DNA of 64,000 nucleotides, taken from positions 2,274,676 through 2,338,675 of the forward strand of contig JAJEKV010000108.1 in NCBI GenBank assembly GCA_021234155.1. The letters run 5' to 3'. The notes under the pieces were generated by a model. The model did no database searches. It was given only the letters and a program-made list of their open reading frames with translations, and was not told the DNA's origin. Positions within the stretch are counted from its first letter, which is position 1. Every line of letters starts with the position of its first letter. Positions 24,826 through 37,840 of this stretch are shown in pieces. This stretch comes from Isoetes taiwanensis (Eukaryota > Streptophyta > Lycopodiopsida > Isoetales > Isoetaceae). A program made the translations under genes and the position numbers.

Positions 24826-27800
24826 ATGGCACACCCGGGGTGGTCGTTGGCGATGTTCCAGGAAGCGGCGCGAGGAAAGAGGCCTCGAAGGCTTTGGATC
24901 CGCCTCCACCAGGGTCGGACTCCCTCTGTGAGGGGGATCACCGGGTCAGCCTCGTTTGACTTGGGGGTGCCATTTCGGTTGCCAGCGAAACGCCCGGAAA
25001 CCTCTATCTTAACCCTTTGACCTAGACCTTCCAGAAAATTAGAAAATTGGGCCGTTAATAACGGAGATTGAATTAGGGATCGGTAACTAGCGAATTTATT
25101 TTGTGCAATGCATTAATTGCCCGAATTCTGATATCTTACCCTTTACCGCGCCCCCGACTTCTGCGCACATGGGAGGAGGCCCAGGCACAAACAAGGTGGG
25201 ACCCTTTTGCCTCACTCGTGCCGTTTGGCGCTGCGGGTCCCAGGGTGCCTTGGGGCAGGGACTCGGCCCCAAAGCGTAAACCCTTCTAGGCACGGCAACC
25301 CACAGGAGTTTTGTTGAGCTCCCTCTCCTTGTCCAGTGGCCCAGGGACCTTGCCCGAGTGTCTTGAGGTAGGGTTGGGGTGGCTGGCCTTGACGCGGACC
25401 CATCCCCTCCCGTTGCACACTAGGCTTCCTCTCCCCAAGGCCACAGGGGCGGGCAGGCGACCTAAAGCTCTCACGGAGCCCATGATGACTACACTTAATG
25501 GACTGAAACGTCGACATTACCCCAGGACCAAGTTAGAGTAGCAGCGAGAACCACAGGCTCAAGCGCCAAAGTAACTCACTGTCACACTCGTAGTGGCCTA
25601 GGATGTGCATGGGGATCTTGTCGTGGAGGGCGTGGAAGTGTTTCCTTCTTTATAGCAAATAGTGTAGCTTTTGCTCCCTAGGGTAATTTGCATGTCCAGG
25701 GCCGATTTGGCGGGGAGTCCTAACTACTGTCAGGACTCCCCGTGCCCGACGACAAAGCGGTCTTGGTTTCTCCTGGCCAGGCAGCCGGGGCCTTGTAGTT
25801 TGACAAGTTCTCTAGGACCGTCTGGAATCTTTTGGACCTTCAGAAGAGGGGGAGCCTGAGCAGGAGGATGCTTGATTGGATGGGGAACCCAGGGCTCAGA
25901 GGGTGGTCATTAAGCGTCACGACCAGGGGAATGTGCCGGAAAGAGCGCCTCGGGAACTTTTGGATCATACGGGGTGGGACTCTCCCCTCTTGTGAGGGAT
26001 CACAGGTCACGGCCTGGATTTGACTTGGGAAGGGTGCATTTCAGTTTATACCAGGCTGCCAAACGGATTCATGCTAACCAACTGACCTATAGACCTTCTC
26101 GAAAATTCGAAAATTGGGCGGAGTGTCTTTGGAGATGAATTAGGGATCCGTGGCAAAAACGAATTTATTTTCATTGCAAATGCATTAATTGCGAATTCTG
26201 AATGTCTTACCCTTTACAAAAGCGTGACTTCCTGCACATACATCGGAGGAGGAAAGGCCAAACTCGCTCGTCGGTTCCTTGCTTTCAGGTGATGCCAGGC
26301 TGGCTGGGGCGGGAGTCCCAGTGCAGCGGGGGCCGGGGACTGCGGCCCCTGGCGTGGGCCCGCTGGGGCGGCCCGGGGTTCACGTTGGAGAACCAATCCA
26401 GTCGGTAGGACCTTGCTTGCTTGGAGTGTCTTGAAAGTAAGGAGATTTAGGGTGTTAGCCTTGAGGCGGACCCTAAAATCCTGGGAGCTGCTTGCCCCAA
26501 ATTTCCTCTCCCCAAGATACGGGGACGGGAACCTCGGCTCTCTCGATCGCTGATCGACTGTAATGGACCGAACGTCGACATTACCACAGGGACCAAGTTG
26601 GTGGCGAAGACCACGGGCTCCAGAAGGCAAAGTAGCTCACTTCCATCACACTGCATTAGTCAATTGGCCTAGGATGTGCATGGGGATATATACTTGTGGG
26701 TGGAGGCGTGAAGTGTTTCCCTTCTTTGCAAAACCGGCTAAAGATTGTGGCTTTATGCTCCCGGTGAAATTTGGCCATTCGGACGTTGGCGGTCTGTTAC
26801 CGATGGGAACGTCACGTTGCTGGGCGACAGATGCGGTTTCTGCAAAGGCGGAGCATGCGAATGCGTGGTTTGACAAAGTTTGTTATGGGACCGATGCGGA
26901 ATCTTTTGGACCTTCAGAGGGCCTGACGGAGGATCCAGCGGTGGATAGAGGCAGAATGGGAAGTGGTCATTAGCGTCGCGACCGGGGGCGGCTGCGAGAA
27001 AAAGCACCTGAGAGGAACTTTGAATCCGCCTCACAGAAGTCAGGACTCTCTGTGAGGATCACAAAGGTCAGCCTCGTTGGCTGCGGAAGGTGCCATTTCG
27101 GTTGCCACCAGCGGGCGCTACCGGCCGTTCTATCTTAACCCGGCTAGACCTTCTATAAGAAAATTCGAAATTGGGCGTGTGCTGGAGATGAATTAGGGAT
27201 CCGGCTGGAAAAACGGAATTTATTTTGGGTGCAATGCATTGATGCCGAGGAATTGCGAATGTCTTACCCAGCAGCACGACTTCTACTTGCCACATCGGAG
27301 GAGGGAAAGGCCCAAAACTCTCGCTCGGTGGGGTCCCCTTTCTCAGGCATTCTGCATTGCTTCGGCCAGGTCCCAGAGATTACAGCAGAGACCAGGACTC
27401 GGCCCCAAAACGTAAACCCTTCATTTGGCAACCCACGGGGGTTTCGTTGAGGAAGGCCCTCCTTATGTCGTACAGGACCTACTTGCTTAGGTGATGTCTT
27501 GAAAGTGGGGTTGGGGTGTTGGCATGAGGCTTGGCGGACCCTAAATCCCCTCCGGGGCTGCTTTAAATTTCCTCTCCCAGGCCACGGGACCGGATGACGA
27601 CCTCAGAAATAGAATCGCTGATCTGACTGCACTTGATGGACCTGAGCGATGCGACACAGGGACCAGTTAAAAGTGGCAGACCACCTCCGAACTCCAGGCC
27701 AAGAGTAGCTCACTTCCATCACACTGAAGTAGTCAATTGGCCTAGGATGTGTGCATGCGGAATCTTGTCGTGGAGAGCGTGAGTGTTTCCCTTCTTTTCA

Positions 27801-30800
27801 TAAAACCGGTAGTGTAACTTGCTCCCAGGGTAATTTAAGCCATTAGGACGATTTGGCGGGGTCTATTTGCCATTCCGAGGAGCATCCCGATTACCCGACG
27901 ACAAAATGAGTCTGCGGTTTCTCAGAGGCGGAGCAGCCGGGGCGCCCGTGGTTTGACAAGTTCTCGGACGTCTACATCTTTTGGACCTTCCGAAGAGGCC
28001 TGAGCGGAGAGAGATCAACAGTGAATCGAGAAGCAAACGCCGAGCTTCCGGGAAATTAGTCCGTATTAAGCGTCGGCTCCAAAGAGACGGCGCGAGGGAA
28101 AGGCGCCTGGGGAACTTTTTGGATCCCGCCCTCACGGGGTCAGGACTCTCCCCTGCAGCGTGAGGATCCTGGGTTGTACCTCGTTGACAGGAAGGGTACG
28201 GCTCGGTTTATACAGCAATTGCTGCGGCGGATTCTAATGCTAACCCGCGACTAGACCTTCTCCGGTAGAAATTGGGCGTTGTCGAGGATGAATTAGGGAT
28301 CGGCGGCGAATTTATTTTCGTGCAATGCGTGGTTCAATTTACGAATGTCTTGCCACTTCCCGGGCTACCGCGCACCGGGAGAAATTTGAAACTCATCAAA
28401 ATTAGGTTCCCCGCTTGCTCCGTTACCGTTTACTGCTGCTTCCGGCCAGGTCCCAGGGTGCGGGCCAGGGACTCGGCCCCAAGCGTAAACGCTTCTAGCT
28501 GGCCCGGGGACTTTGCGTTTTGGGAGGCCCTGCTCCTTATCGGTGGGCCGGGACCTTTGCTGGCCGTGTCTTGAAGTGGGGTTGGGGTGTTGGCGCTGAC
28601 GGGGAGGCCTAAATCCCTCCGGTAGCTCTTGTTCCCTCTCCCCAAGGCCACGGGGCGGACGGAACCTCGCTCTCAGAATGCGATGTCCCGACTCGCCAAT
28701 GGACTGCGAGAACGTACATTACCACGAGACCAAGTTCCAGTAGCCAAAGGCCACCGAACTCCAAAAAGCGCCAAAGTAGCTCCGCCATCCCTCGTAGTCC
28801 AATTGGCCACAGAAGATATACATGCAGACATCTGCTCGTGAAGAAGCTGTTCACTACTACGCAAACCGTGGTGGCAACGCCTAGAGGGTGATTTAAATGG
28901 GACGATTTGGCGAGGGGTCTATTATAGAACGTCCCGTTACTTGCGACGACAAAGCGATGCGGTTTATACAAGGCTGAACATGGGCCTTGGTTTGAAATAT
29001 AAGTTCTCCCGGTTGGAATGCTTTTGGACCTTCGAAAGAGACCCAGAGAGCGAGGAGGATCCAGCGGTCGGATAGAGGCGGTCTTTCCAGGAGAGGTGGT
29101 CGTGCGCGTCTCTCTGCAACGAGAGGCCTTGGCTACCCGGAAGTACCTGGGGAACTTTTGAATCCCGCCTCACGAGGTGGGACTCTCCCCTCTTGGGGAT
29201 CCCACCGCAAGATCCCAGCCTCGTTGGCTTTGAGGAAAGAGGTGCGGCTTCGGTTGCCACCAGCAGGCAACCAGATGTCTGTATGCCCCGACCTGACCTT
29301 CTCGAAAATTCCGAAAATTGGGCGTGTCTTTGGCGGAGATGAGTAGGGATCCGTTGGCAAAAGCAGAATTTATTTTCATTTAATGCATTAGTAAATTACG
29401 AATGTGCCTGCCCTTTACCGCCCCGACTTCTACCGCACGCCGCCGGAGGAGGGGAAGGCCCAAACTCCAGCTGTCCCGGTTCCCCTTGCTCGTGTTCACC
29501 GTGCGCTTCCGGCCGGGGTCCCAGGGTGCAGCAGACCGGGACTCGGCCCCAAAACGTAAACCCTTCTAGGCACAGCAGCCCGCGCGGGGTTCGTTGAGGA
29601 AGGCCCTCTCGCCTTGTCGGTCGGCCGGGACGCTAGCGGCGTGTCTTGGTGGGGTTGGGGGTGTTGGCGCCCGGTAGCGGACTAAATCCCTGGGGAAAGC
29701 TACTTACCTACCCTCTCCCAAAACCCACGAGAGGCCAGGCAAGGCGACCTCCGCTCTCCGAATATGACAACCACTTAATGAACTGGCTGTCGGCAACCAG
29801 GGCAAATTCCGTGGCAACCAGGCTCAAAGCGCCAGTAACTCACTTCCATCACACTCGTATTAATCAGTGGCCACGGATTATTGCATGCGGGATGCATGGG
29901 TGGTGGTAGTGTTTCCTTCGCCGCCAAAACGGCCAGGTAGCCAACTTGCCACAGGGTAATTTGTCGGGCGATTTGGTCTGTGCCGATAGGGCATCCCACG
30001 ATTTGCGTGCGACAAGCGATGCTTGCGGTTTCTGCAGGGCATGGGCCGGCGGTTTGACAGGGAAGATTTCATGGGACGGTCACAGGTCTTTTGGACCTTC
30101 GGAGAGGGCCTGACGGAGGGTCTGCTTGGTGGGATAGAGGCAGGGCTCAGGAGGGTGGTCATTGGCGTGCGACCGGGGGGCTGGCGCGGGGAAGGGCTGC
30201 CTGCGGGGCACTTTGGATCCCGCCTCACAGGAGTGGGACTCTCTACTCTTGTGAGGATCACACCACCAGGTCTAGCCTCGTTTGACTTGGGGAAGGGTGC
30301 AATTTCGGTTTGCCAGCAGGCTGCCCGGCAGATTCTAATGTAACCCAGCTGACCTGAACCTTCTAGAAATTCAAGAAATTGGGCGTGTCTTTGGAGATGA
30401 TGAATTAGGGATCAGCTAACTTAAAAACGAATTTATGGCTTCCGTGCAATGCATTAGTACTTGAATTACGAATGTCTTACTGCTTACCAAAAGCGCCCCC
30501 AAACTTCTACCTCCCTCAGGAGGAAGAGCTGACTTTCGGCTCGATGGGTTCATCAGGTATTACCATTTTAACGCTTCGGCCGGGTCCCAGAAGTACTGGC
30601 GGACAGGGCTTCGGCCCCAAAGCGTAAACCTTTCTAGAGCACGTATTACAGGGTTCATTTGGGAGGAACCCTTGTCGGTGGAAGGCGGGACCTTTAGCAG
30701 CCGTCTTGAAGATGAGTTGGGGGTGTTGATGACCTTGAACCTAAAATCCCCTCCGGTTTAACACCCCAAATTTCCCTCCCAAAGCCCACAGGAACTTCAG

Positions 30801-30810
30801 AAATTCAAAT

Positions 30811-32150
30811 TGAAGGCGATGGATTTAGACCACAGGCTGTCCAAAACCCTTAGCAGGTAATCTATGAAGAGGCAACCATATATAAAGGACGTATGTGATC
30901 ATGCGAGAGAATATGGCAAATCAAAGAAGAAAGCTCTTCTTGACTTTGCAAGATACGTATTTGGGCATACCTTGTGGCCAGATTGTATCTGAGAGAAGAG
31001 CAACACAGGTGACCATATGTTTACTGCTACTTCTGATCATAGTGAAGTGATTAGCAGCTTGATTTGGTATGGTATGCAAGTGAAGCTCAATGGTGCCTGG
31101 TCTGGTTTATTAAAGTGGACAGATAGAAGCAAAGGGATGGAGAGAAATCTAAGTGGATAGATAAAGAAGGGATAGATGAAATGCATGAGAGTAGTCATTT
31201 TACCAACTAAGTGCTCCATTATTATGCGCTTCTCCCGGATATTGTGGTTTCATTTGAGCAATACCCCCAAGAATCATTGGCATCACGGGATTTGCCTCTT
31301 TCCATCTGTCGGTACCCGGCTGATGCAATTCCCAACTATCGTCTTTGATTCCTTGTTCATACAGCATTGTTACAATAGCATCATGTTGTTCCTCCCCATC
31401 GATATTCCTGAGAGTTTCAATGATGTTCAATACTTTGGAAATATCAGGCTAAAGAGCTACGGAGTTTATTCATGCATTCTACTCGAGAAAAGTACGATCT
31501 CTATCTTTATGTAATGGTTTGATTCCTTTATATGTAGTTTCTGAAGAAGGAGAGATGCAATGCATACTTATGCGGAGAGATGTTTCTTGAGGCGGTTAAC
31601 AATTTGTTTCAAATGGGGCCGTTGGGTTGTTAATCGATTAATGTGGTTCTCGATGACTATGATGATGGGTGCTTGTTGAAGGTGTGCGGTGTCGCGGTGC
31701 CATATTGAAACCACATTCCATTTGGTGGGGGTTCTGGCCTTAGTGTGGAGGATATCTGATGTTATCCGATGGAATTTTCGTCATTGGTCCTTCCCGAAGG
31801 TCTCCATAGAGCCATGTATGCTAGTGTGTCACATGGAGACCCATTCTAGATAAATTCACCATCAATTTACCCAATTGTAAGGATTGAGCGTATTGCACTT
31901 ATTTTGTTCCTAAATTTCAATTCATTTACATTCCCTATTTGTGCAACGCGGTGGGCTCTGATTGTATGATATCGGTTTATGCATGCGGGTCCAGAAACAC
32001 AATCCGCGAAAATGTGAAACTATGAATGCGTTAATGCGAAAAAGAACCGGGGGCATGATTGCGTGTGTATAAATAACTTTTCAATGTGTGAAAGGAATAA
32101 TTAACGCTTTGCTGTGGCGGTGTTGAAAGGGTTTGCGAGCTCGATAAGTA
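30811..32150. other. Unique DNA right of the satellite array
   Basis: No recognised gene. A minus-strand frame at 31,200-31,430 contains NIDGEEQHDAIVTMLYEQG, which has a protein-like composition, and the plus frame 31,176-31,514 overlaps it. Neither can be assigned. The stretch near 30,860-31,010 also looks partly coding (RRKLFLTLQDTYLGIPC in the plus direction) but is interrupted. Confidence 0.35.
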
Positions 32151-32860
32151 TCGGACGGCGGGTTGTCCGCGGCATTTGGGGTTCCTACCCTTGTGGCTGT
32201 ATGGTTCTCCCGACTTTTCGGGTTCAGTTTTATTAAATTTTGTTGTGTTGGCCGGACTTACGAGGATGGTGTGGTAGTCCGGTTGCAAGTGTTCTTAATG
32301 GGGTTGGCGGCAATACGAAGGTATGCGGATGTTGGTTTAAGAAATGGGTGCAGAAATATTTAATAAATTAATTTTTGCGAGGAAGTATTTAAAAAGAGCA
32401 CGTCGTTTAACGCAAAAGGCGTCGTTATAGGCGATGGATTTTAGCATTATAAACGGAATCATTGAAAGATAAATAAAAAATTTGAGTTTGATTTCTACAT
32501 TTTCTATACAAAAATGTCTGGAGAGGTGGAAACAAAATAGGACTTTCAACAGCTATCTATTCAAGCGGAAACTTCACGAAGTTAAATTACATAATAATGA
32601 CCCTCAGCAGGTAACAATCCCTTCTTTACAATATAATAATTATAATTATAATAATAACTTATGATCCCATAACTTAATAAAAAAGAATGCGTCGTTTAAC
32701 ACAAAGAGCGTCGTTATGAGCGTCGTTTAAACTATGGGGGCGTCGTTAAAAGCGATCTCGCGGCTTGTCGTTCAACGGCGTCACAATAACTTTTGCTCCA
32801 GCGAGCCGGCTCCACGCCGCCTAGTTTTGGTTCTTGGAGGAAGCGTTTTTACGATGGCGA
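32151..32860. repeat. Internal cluster of GCGTCGTT motifs
   Basis: GTCGTT motifs occur at about 32,400-32,425, then six times between 32,690 and 32,785 (GCGTCGTTTAAC, GAGCGTCGTTATGAG, GGGCGTCGTTAAAAG, CTTGTCGTTCAACGGCG). They are separated by AT-rich DNA. The motif is that of the two ends of the large element. This may be an internal extension of the subterminal repeats or a nested relative. Confidence 0.5.
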
Positions 32861-32989
32861 TTTTGGCGGATCATCACTCGCGGTCCTTTCAAACTAGCAA
32901 CATCAAAAGATATTTCAATGGATCAATCAACTCTATTTTGAATTAGGCTTGTTGTTTGATAGATTTGGGGCTTCTTAATTTTTTCTTGT

Positions 32990-33330
32990 TTGTTTCAATC
33001 CATCCCATTTCTATCCTCTCTTCTTTCCATCCTTGTTTCTTCAATCCATTTTAAAAGCCTCTTATTATTCATTGAATCCCTCCTTCTTCTTCCAATGATC
33101 TTCATTAGTTTCTTCCGTTCTTCCAATCTTCTATTCATTTCTTCTTCTTCTTCTTCTATTCAATCTTTCTTTCCCTCCCTCCTCCTCCCTCCTCCTCCCT
33201 CCTCCTCCTCCCTCCCCTCCCTCCTCCCTCCCTCCTCCTCCCTCCCTCCCTCCTCCTCCACCCCTCCTCCCTCCTCCTCCTCCTCCTCCTCCCTCCTCCT
33301 CCTCCTCCTCCTCCTCCCTCCTCACTCCTC
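32990..33330 (+). repeat. Polypyrimidine tract with (TCC)n/(CCCT)n microsatellite
   Basis: The plus strand is almost pure C and T from about 33,130 to 33,325, mainly CTCCTCCCTC repeats, preceded by looser TTCTTCTT-type sequence. The Ser/Pro-rich frame on one strand and Glu/Gly-rich frame on the other are low-complexity artefacts. Confidence 0.9.
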
Positions 33331-33419
33331 TATTTTTTTTCCATGGAAGAGGTGTCGTTGAAACCCAGGAGCCTATTCTTCCTCTATTTTAATACAAGAA
33401 GGGGCGTGGTTGGAAGGGG

Positions 33420-33720
33420 CGGGGCCCCCCTTCTTTTTATGTTCTTCTTTTTTTTTTTTTTTTTTTTCATTTTTTGCATGTCCAGTATATAGTTCTTTTA
33501 ATGCTAATATAATAAATTTAATATCAATAATCTTTTAATATGCTTGTTTTTTTTTTTTATTTATTTCTTTATTTATGTAAGTTTCTAATTATTGAATACC
33601 TTTATTTTTTGCATGTACACTAATAAAAAAATTAAGCTCTTGAAAATCGATTTTCGTGAGCTCGAAGACATTCTAGGTAAGAATTTGAGTTTGAGTAGGA
33701 GAATAAAATTTTAATGTTTT
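33420..33720. other. AT-rich spacer with poly(T) runs
   Basis: Runs of T at about 33,448-33,469 and 33,547-33,559 within AT-rich DNA. I see no gene. Confidence 0.6.
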
Positions 33721-34075
33721 ATTTAGGTTAAAAAAACTTGGGGAGACTTGGACAAGGGCATGGTCGGCTCGCCTTGAGGTGGAGAAGACTAGGTGTTCCG
33801 GTCCAAGCTCACCGGATTACTCTGTAAATTTTATTGATTAATGTATTTAGTTTAGAAAAATTGGGGAGACTTGGACAGGGCATGGTCGGCTCAAATGAGT
33901 GGAGAAGACTAGGTGTTCAGGGTCCAAGCTCACCGCTTACTCTTGAAATTTTATTGATTAATGTATTTAGTTTAGAAAAATTTGGGGAGACTTGGACAAA
34001 GGGCATGGTCGGCTCACTTTGAGTGGAGAAGACTAGGTGTTCCGGTCCAAGCTCACCGCCTACTCTTTATTTTTT
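33721..34075 (+). repeat. Three tandem copies of a 122-bp repeat
   Basis: GGGGAGACTTGGAC starts at 33,740, 33,863 and 33,984 (periods 123 and 121). Shared strings include GCATGGTCGGCTC, GTGGAGAAGACTAGGTGTTC and CCAAGCTCACCG. Copies are about 90% alike by eye, with small indels. A weak echo (GGATTGGACAAGGGTGG) follows near 34,108. Confidence 0.92.
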
Positions 34076-36080
34076 TTTATTAATATATCAATAAATAGAA
34101 ATCTTTACGGATTGGACAAGGGTGGTTTTTGAAAAAATTGCATTATTGATTTTCGGTTTCTAGTTAAGAATGTTGTTTTTAAAGATGTTAGGGATGTCAA
34201 AGCAAAACACTGATGTGGGAGTGGTTAAGAGCAAGAAAAAATTTAAATAGTTGGTTTTAAAAAAAAAAAAAATTAAAAGGGAAACTAACTCTTAAGAAAG
34301 TAGGTAAAGATTCATAATGAAGGTTTGAAAAGTCACAAAGCAAGATTAATGAATCTAAATTGGTTTGTAGGTATATTTTGTAATTGAAGACACTAATGAT
34401 TAGTGAGATTAGGCGATGGTCATAAATGAGATATGTAATAACGAAAGTCCCGGATTGAGATGCAACCGGTCAACGTGTGACCATTTTGTCGGACATGTGA
34501 AAAAAAGTGCCAATTTGAGTTAGCACAAAAAATGGCGGTCAAGAAGAATGTTGACTTCTCTCCTGACACACATGTAAAGCCAATGATTGGAAACCCATGG
34601 ATGAACCGAAGACATGTTTGAAGCATTCGCCATCGCGACTTAAAAGTCCCAAATGCCGAGGCTCGTGTCAAGGAATGGGTAGCTTCATGGAATTCCTCAA
34701 AAGAAGCGACGTTTGGATCACAAGAACATCATTGCGGGATCTCAATGCACGCCGGTTGAGGTAATTAAAATGCTTTGCATCGGTGGGAAGCTCTAGTGGG
34801 CAGGGCCTAGCAAGCCCCACTTTTCTTTGGAGAATCACATGAACACATCAATCTTTGTTGATCCCATGCAGAGTAGAGGCCGTGGATGTGATACACCTTA
34901 TTGAGGAGAAACCAACACATCGCACGTATCAAATCAAAATCAACGGAACACAACACTTCCAAGATGATGAGCTATACACGATGGATGGGTTTTCAAGGGG
35001 CAAAGATAGAGGGCGTAGACGCATGAGATGGCTCAAAGATACATGCCTAAGAGCCCGATCCTGCTTGGCTACATCCATTGGACTTGCATATGAAGTTGCT
35101 AGCTCTAGTGGGGATACCATAGGGCCAATGGTGATTCTACCTTTCATGAATGGAGAGAGACACTTGCACACTTGTTTGACTATTTACCTAATAACTTGTC
35201 ACGCTTTTAAGATGGTCAAATGCAATTGCTAGAGCGCCAAGAAGAACTGACAAACACATAAGCTGAACTTAGAGCAAAATGCGAAGTTGTATATCAATAT
35301 GTTCCGCAGATAGCTCTTGCCCCAGCGTATGAAGGTGCAAAAGAGATCCACAAAGGCCACTTCACTCACACAAAGCTTAATTGCAAGAGAGTCAAATTAC
35401 ATTTTGATGATGAGTACCAAAATGTGGGTGGCCATTGGTGATTGGGACAATGCAATTCATTTTACTTCCAAAGAGCGCCGTCCCTTTGTTGAAGTGTTAA
35501 GTGATTTTACTTTCGGATGGACAAGCAAAATATCCATGGTTAGAGGAAACCGTGTTTGAGAAATCAAAGGATGATGATCGTATGGGGACACTAAATTCAT
35601 GATGTCTATGCATTGGGATATATTTATGAGATGCTTAGTTTTCGTGCAAGCTATCGACGAAATGGAGTGGTTTAATAATAACAACAATGCCCAATGGATT
35701 AATCCAACCCATATGTACCAACGACGCTCTGACAAGTTGGAGGAGCAAAAAACAAGAATGATGTGCCTACGGAAGGCGTATTCTCATCACGACCCAAAGC
35801 TTCTGGAAGTTGTTGAAGCCTTACAAAGTGTTGGAATATCTTCTACCATGGTTTGTGAGACAAAAGGCGACACATGAAGTGCATGGATGCCTTGGAGATG
35901 TCAAAATTGTTGTTGTCACAACTCAAATAATGAATACAATATTGTATATCTTGCCATGTTTAAGAGTATTAAATTTTTTAATTGTCTAATAACCAAATAT
36001 ATAAAGACACTTTTAATTATTCAAATCCCAATGTTTTGTAATGAACTTCCCATGTTGCTAACATTTGTTGCTTTCCTACT
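34076..36080 (+). other. Right internal arm: decayed coding-like DNA, family unknown
   Basis: Several plus-strand frames look protein-like: 34,855-35,232 (contains RTYQIKINGTQHFQDDELYT), 35,317-35,559 (contains TKMWVAIGDWDNAIHF) and 35,599-35,877 (contains SDKLEEQKTRMMCLRKAY). Together with interrupted sequence at 34,440-34,800 they may be exons of a decayed transposon or captured host gene. I cannot link any of them to the TNP2 or TNPA proteins of CACTA elements, nor to another family. Confidence 0.35.
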
Positions 36081-37840
36081 ATGTTATTCATCGCCTCCAT
36101 ATAAATAACTTGTAAAGTTTTTGCACATGTCCAACAACCATGGATGCGCCCCGATGGCATATCTATTGTTCACAACTTTACTTCTCACAGCGTGGTTTGG
36201 TAGCCTTCTTGATGACCCTAAACCGCAAAGGCCTTTAAGAGGCTTAAGTTGGTCGCTCGGGTTTAGCCTCGCCACCACCGCCACCTCCACCATTGTGTGG
36301 ATTTGGTATGGATTTTTTCTAGGATAAAAATGTAAGTTAACCATTTATTTTAACGCTTCTAATGTTTTTAAATGTAGCGTGTAAATGCGGTTTGCGCCCT
36401 TTTTCCTATGCATAATGTTCGCCGTCGTGGGTTATGGGCGGATCTTCTTCTCATCACCACCGTAGATCGGAAAAGGACCTCATGATCCGCCAGAAGAAAC
36501 GAGAGAGCGAGAACTCCGAGATATCAACGAGGCGATAACCCTCAAGATAGGTGGAATGCCTTACATTACGGATGTCGCCTGCAAATGGAGATTGCGCCAC
36601 AAGCCGTTGAACAAAGTAGCGGAGACCTGGCGCCCATGACCCTCCACGCCATAGCTCATACACTCCTTCAGAATTCAATCTTGGGGCCGTTCAGAGCACG
36701 GTGGAGAATGAACCCCACGAAGAGCCGCCGACCGCCGTCCCACGTCCGAAGGGACGCAATTCCTCTTCAAGCTCGGGTAAAGATGCGTGCACCACCGCAC
36801 CACCTCCACGAAGGCATCTCTTTCAATATGAGTGAGTTCATCTTGAATTATGCCCTTTTTGTTCACTAACACATATTCATATGTTAGTCGATGTTGAGTG
36901 TAGTAGCAAGAGTTGTCGCCTGCCGGCCTGATCTACCGAGATGGCGACAATTTTTGGAAGATGGCTAATAATGTCACAAATAGCGTTTGCCATAACGTCC
37001 ACAAGGGTGAATGGAACTTCGGGGAGCCTATGATGAGGAAAAAGAGAGGATCAAGGAGATTTTAGAAGGAGGAATATCCCGAGCTCAAGTCGAGAGATCT
37101 CATGGAGGGAGCTTTGTTCAAAGAGGGGTAAACATGTTAAATCCACCAGGTATTAGGCTCTTTAGTTCTTCATTATAACCTCATTGTACTCATATTTTAT
37201 TTATATTTTGCAGAGGTAATCGAAGAAGCAACAAAGCTCTTGCCAAAGCTACAGAGTCCCGATAGAGGAAGTGGCACGGCCTATCCGTTGACTAATGAGG
37301 CATTTCAAGTACATCATCTCCCATGAGTCGAGTATAATTAGATGATGCCATGTGGACTAAGTCCTTGTATTGCATTGTAGTGTTTGAAGGCCAAATATAT
37401 TATCAAAGAAAGGGGAAGCTAGAACAAAAGGCAGTACCGGACGCTGAAGGGTAATGAAAGCAAGTGGCGCCATAGTGCCAATAAAACCTGGTCCGGGCGG
37501 TTATGGCTTTCCGTCGATAAGCTATTTGTAAGTATAAATTTGGTTTATAATGTAGGTTCTCGAGTTGAACACTAACATTAGTTTTGGTGCTCATTCTCAC
37601 TAGGCCATTTGCTAGTCGCCCGGCCACTAAAGATGAACGCATGAAAGGGCCTTCAAACAAGGCAGTCATCATGCCATCGCGTGCCATGCTACGCGTGAAA
37701 GGGGGATGAAGTGTGTATCATTCATTAGATAATTATTTGTGACTACAATGAACTAATTGTTGCGATACAATATAATGCGAGGAGGTAAAAGACGGCCAAT
37801 GAAGAAGAAGAAGAAGAGAGCAACAACTAAAGACTTAATA
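36081..37840. other. Mixed DNA inside the CACTA element, no recognised gene
   Basis: Short frames at 36,121-36,327, 36,454-36,678 and 37,403-37,687. The plus-strand stretch near 36,935-37,060 reads GDNFWKMANNVTNSVCHNVH, vaguely transposon-protein-like, but is too short and broken to assign. Confidence 0.3.

Larger units (their letters stand above)
9890..30810 (+). repeat. GC-rich satellite array, unit about 1.06 kb
   Basis: The array starts near GCGGGCTGCCCGACATTC and fades out after 30,780. The landmark GTGCAATGCATTAATT recurs (with variants) at about 10,004, 11,937, 12,991, 14,037, 15,041, 16,071, 17,113, 18,438, 19,449, 20,490, 21,860, 22,915, 23,695, 25,105, 26,176, 27,230, 28,318, 29,379 and 30,444. 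The regular spacing is 1,004-1,088 bp. Longer gaps are explained by insertions or sub-unit amplification, and one short gap by a deletion. Other shared strings are CCTAGACCTTCTCCGAAAAT, GCGTAAACCCTTCTAG and CTCACTTCCATCACACT. The orientation is the same throughout. The many 60- to 209-codon frames here are by-products of the GC-rich repeat. The origin of the unit is unknown to me. It shows no 18S, 25S or 5S rRNA sequence. Confidence 0.93.

Noticed and set aside
9890-30810. Ribosomal DNA intergenic spacer
   Set aside because: Long GC-rich repeats suggested this, but no 18S, 5.8S, 25S or 5S sequence is present inside or beside the array, and the array sits between CACTA ends.
9890-30810. Bacterial or organelle contamination
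   Set aside because: Unit structure, the shared insertion, broken frames and flanking plant transposons argue for nuclear satellite DNA.
33131-33361. Serine/proline-rich or glutamate/glycine-rich protein
   Set aside because: Both are translations of a TCC-type microsatellite.
33834-34022. Small gene with repeated INVFSLEK sequence
   Set aside because: It is a translation of the 122-bp tandem repeat. The frame is broken between copies by indels.
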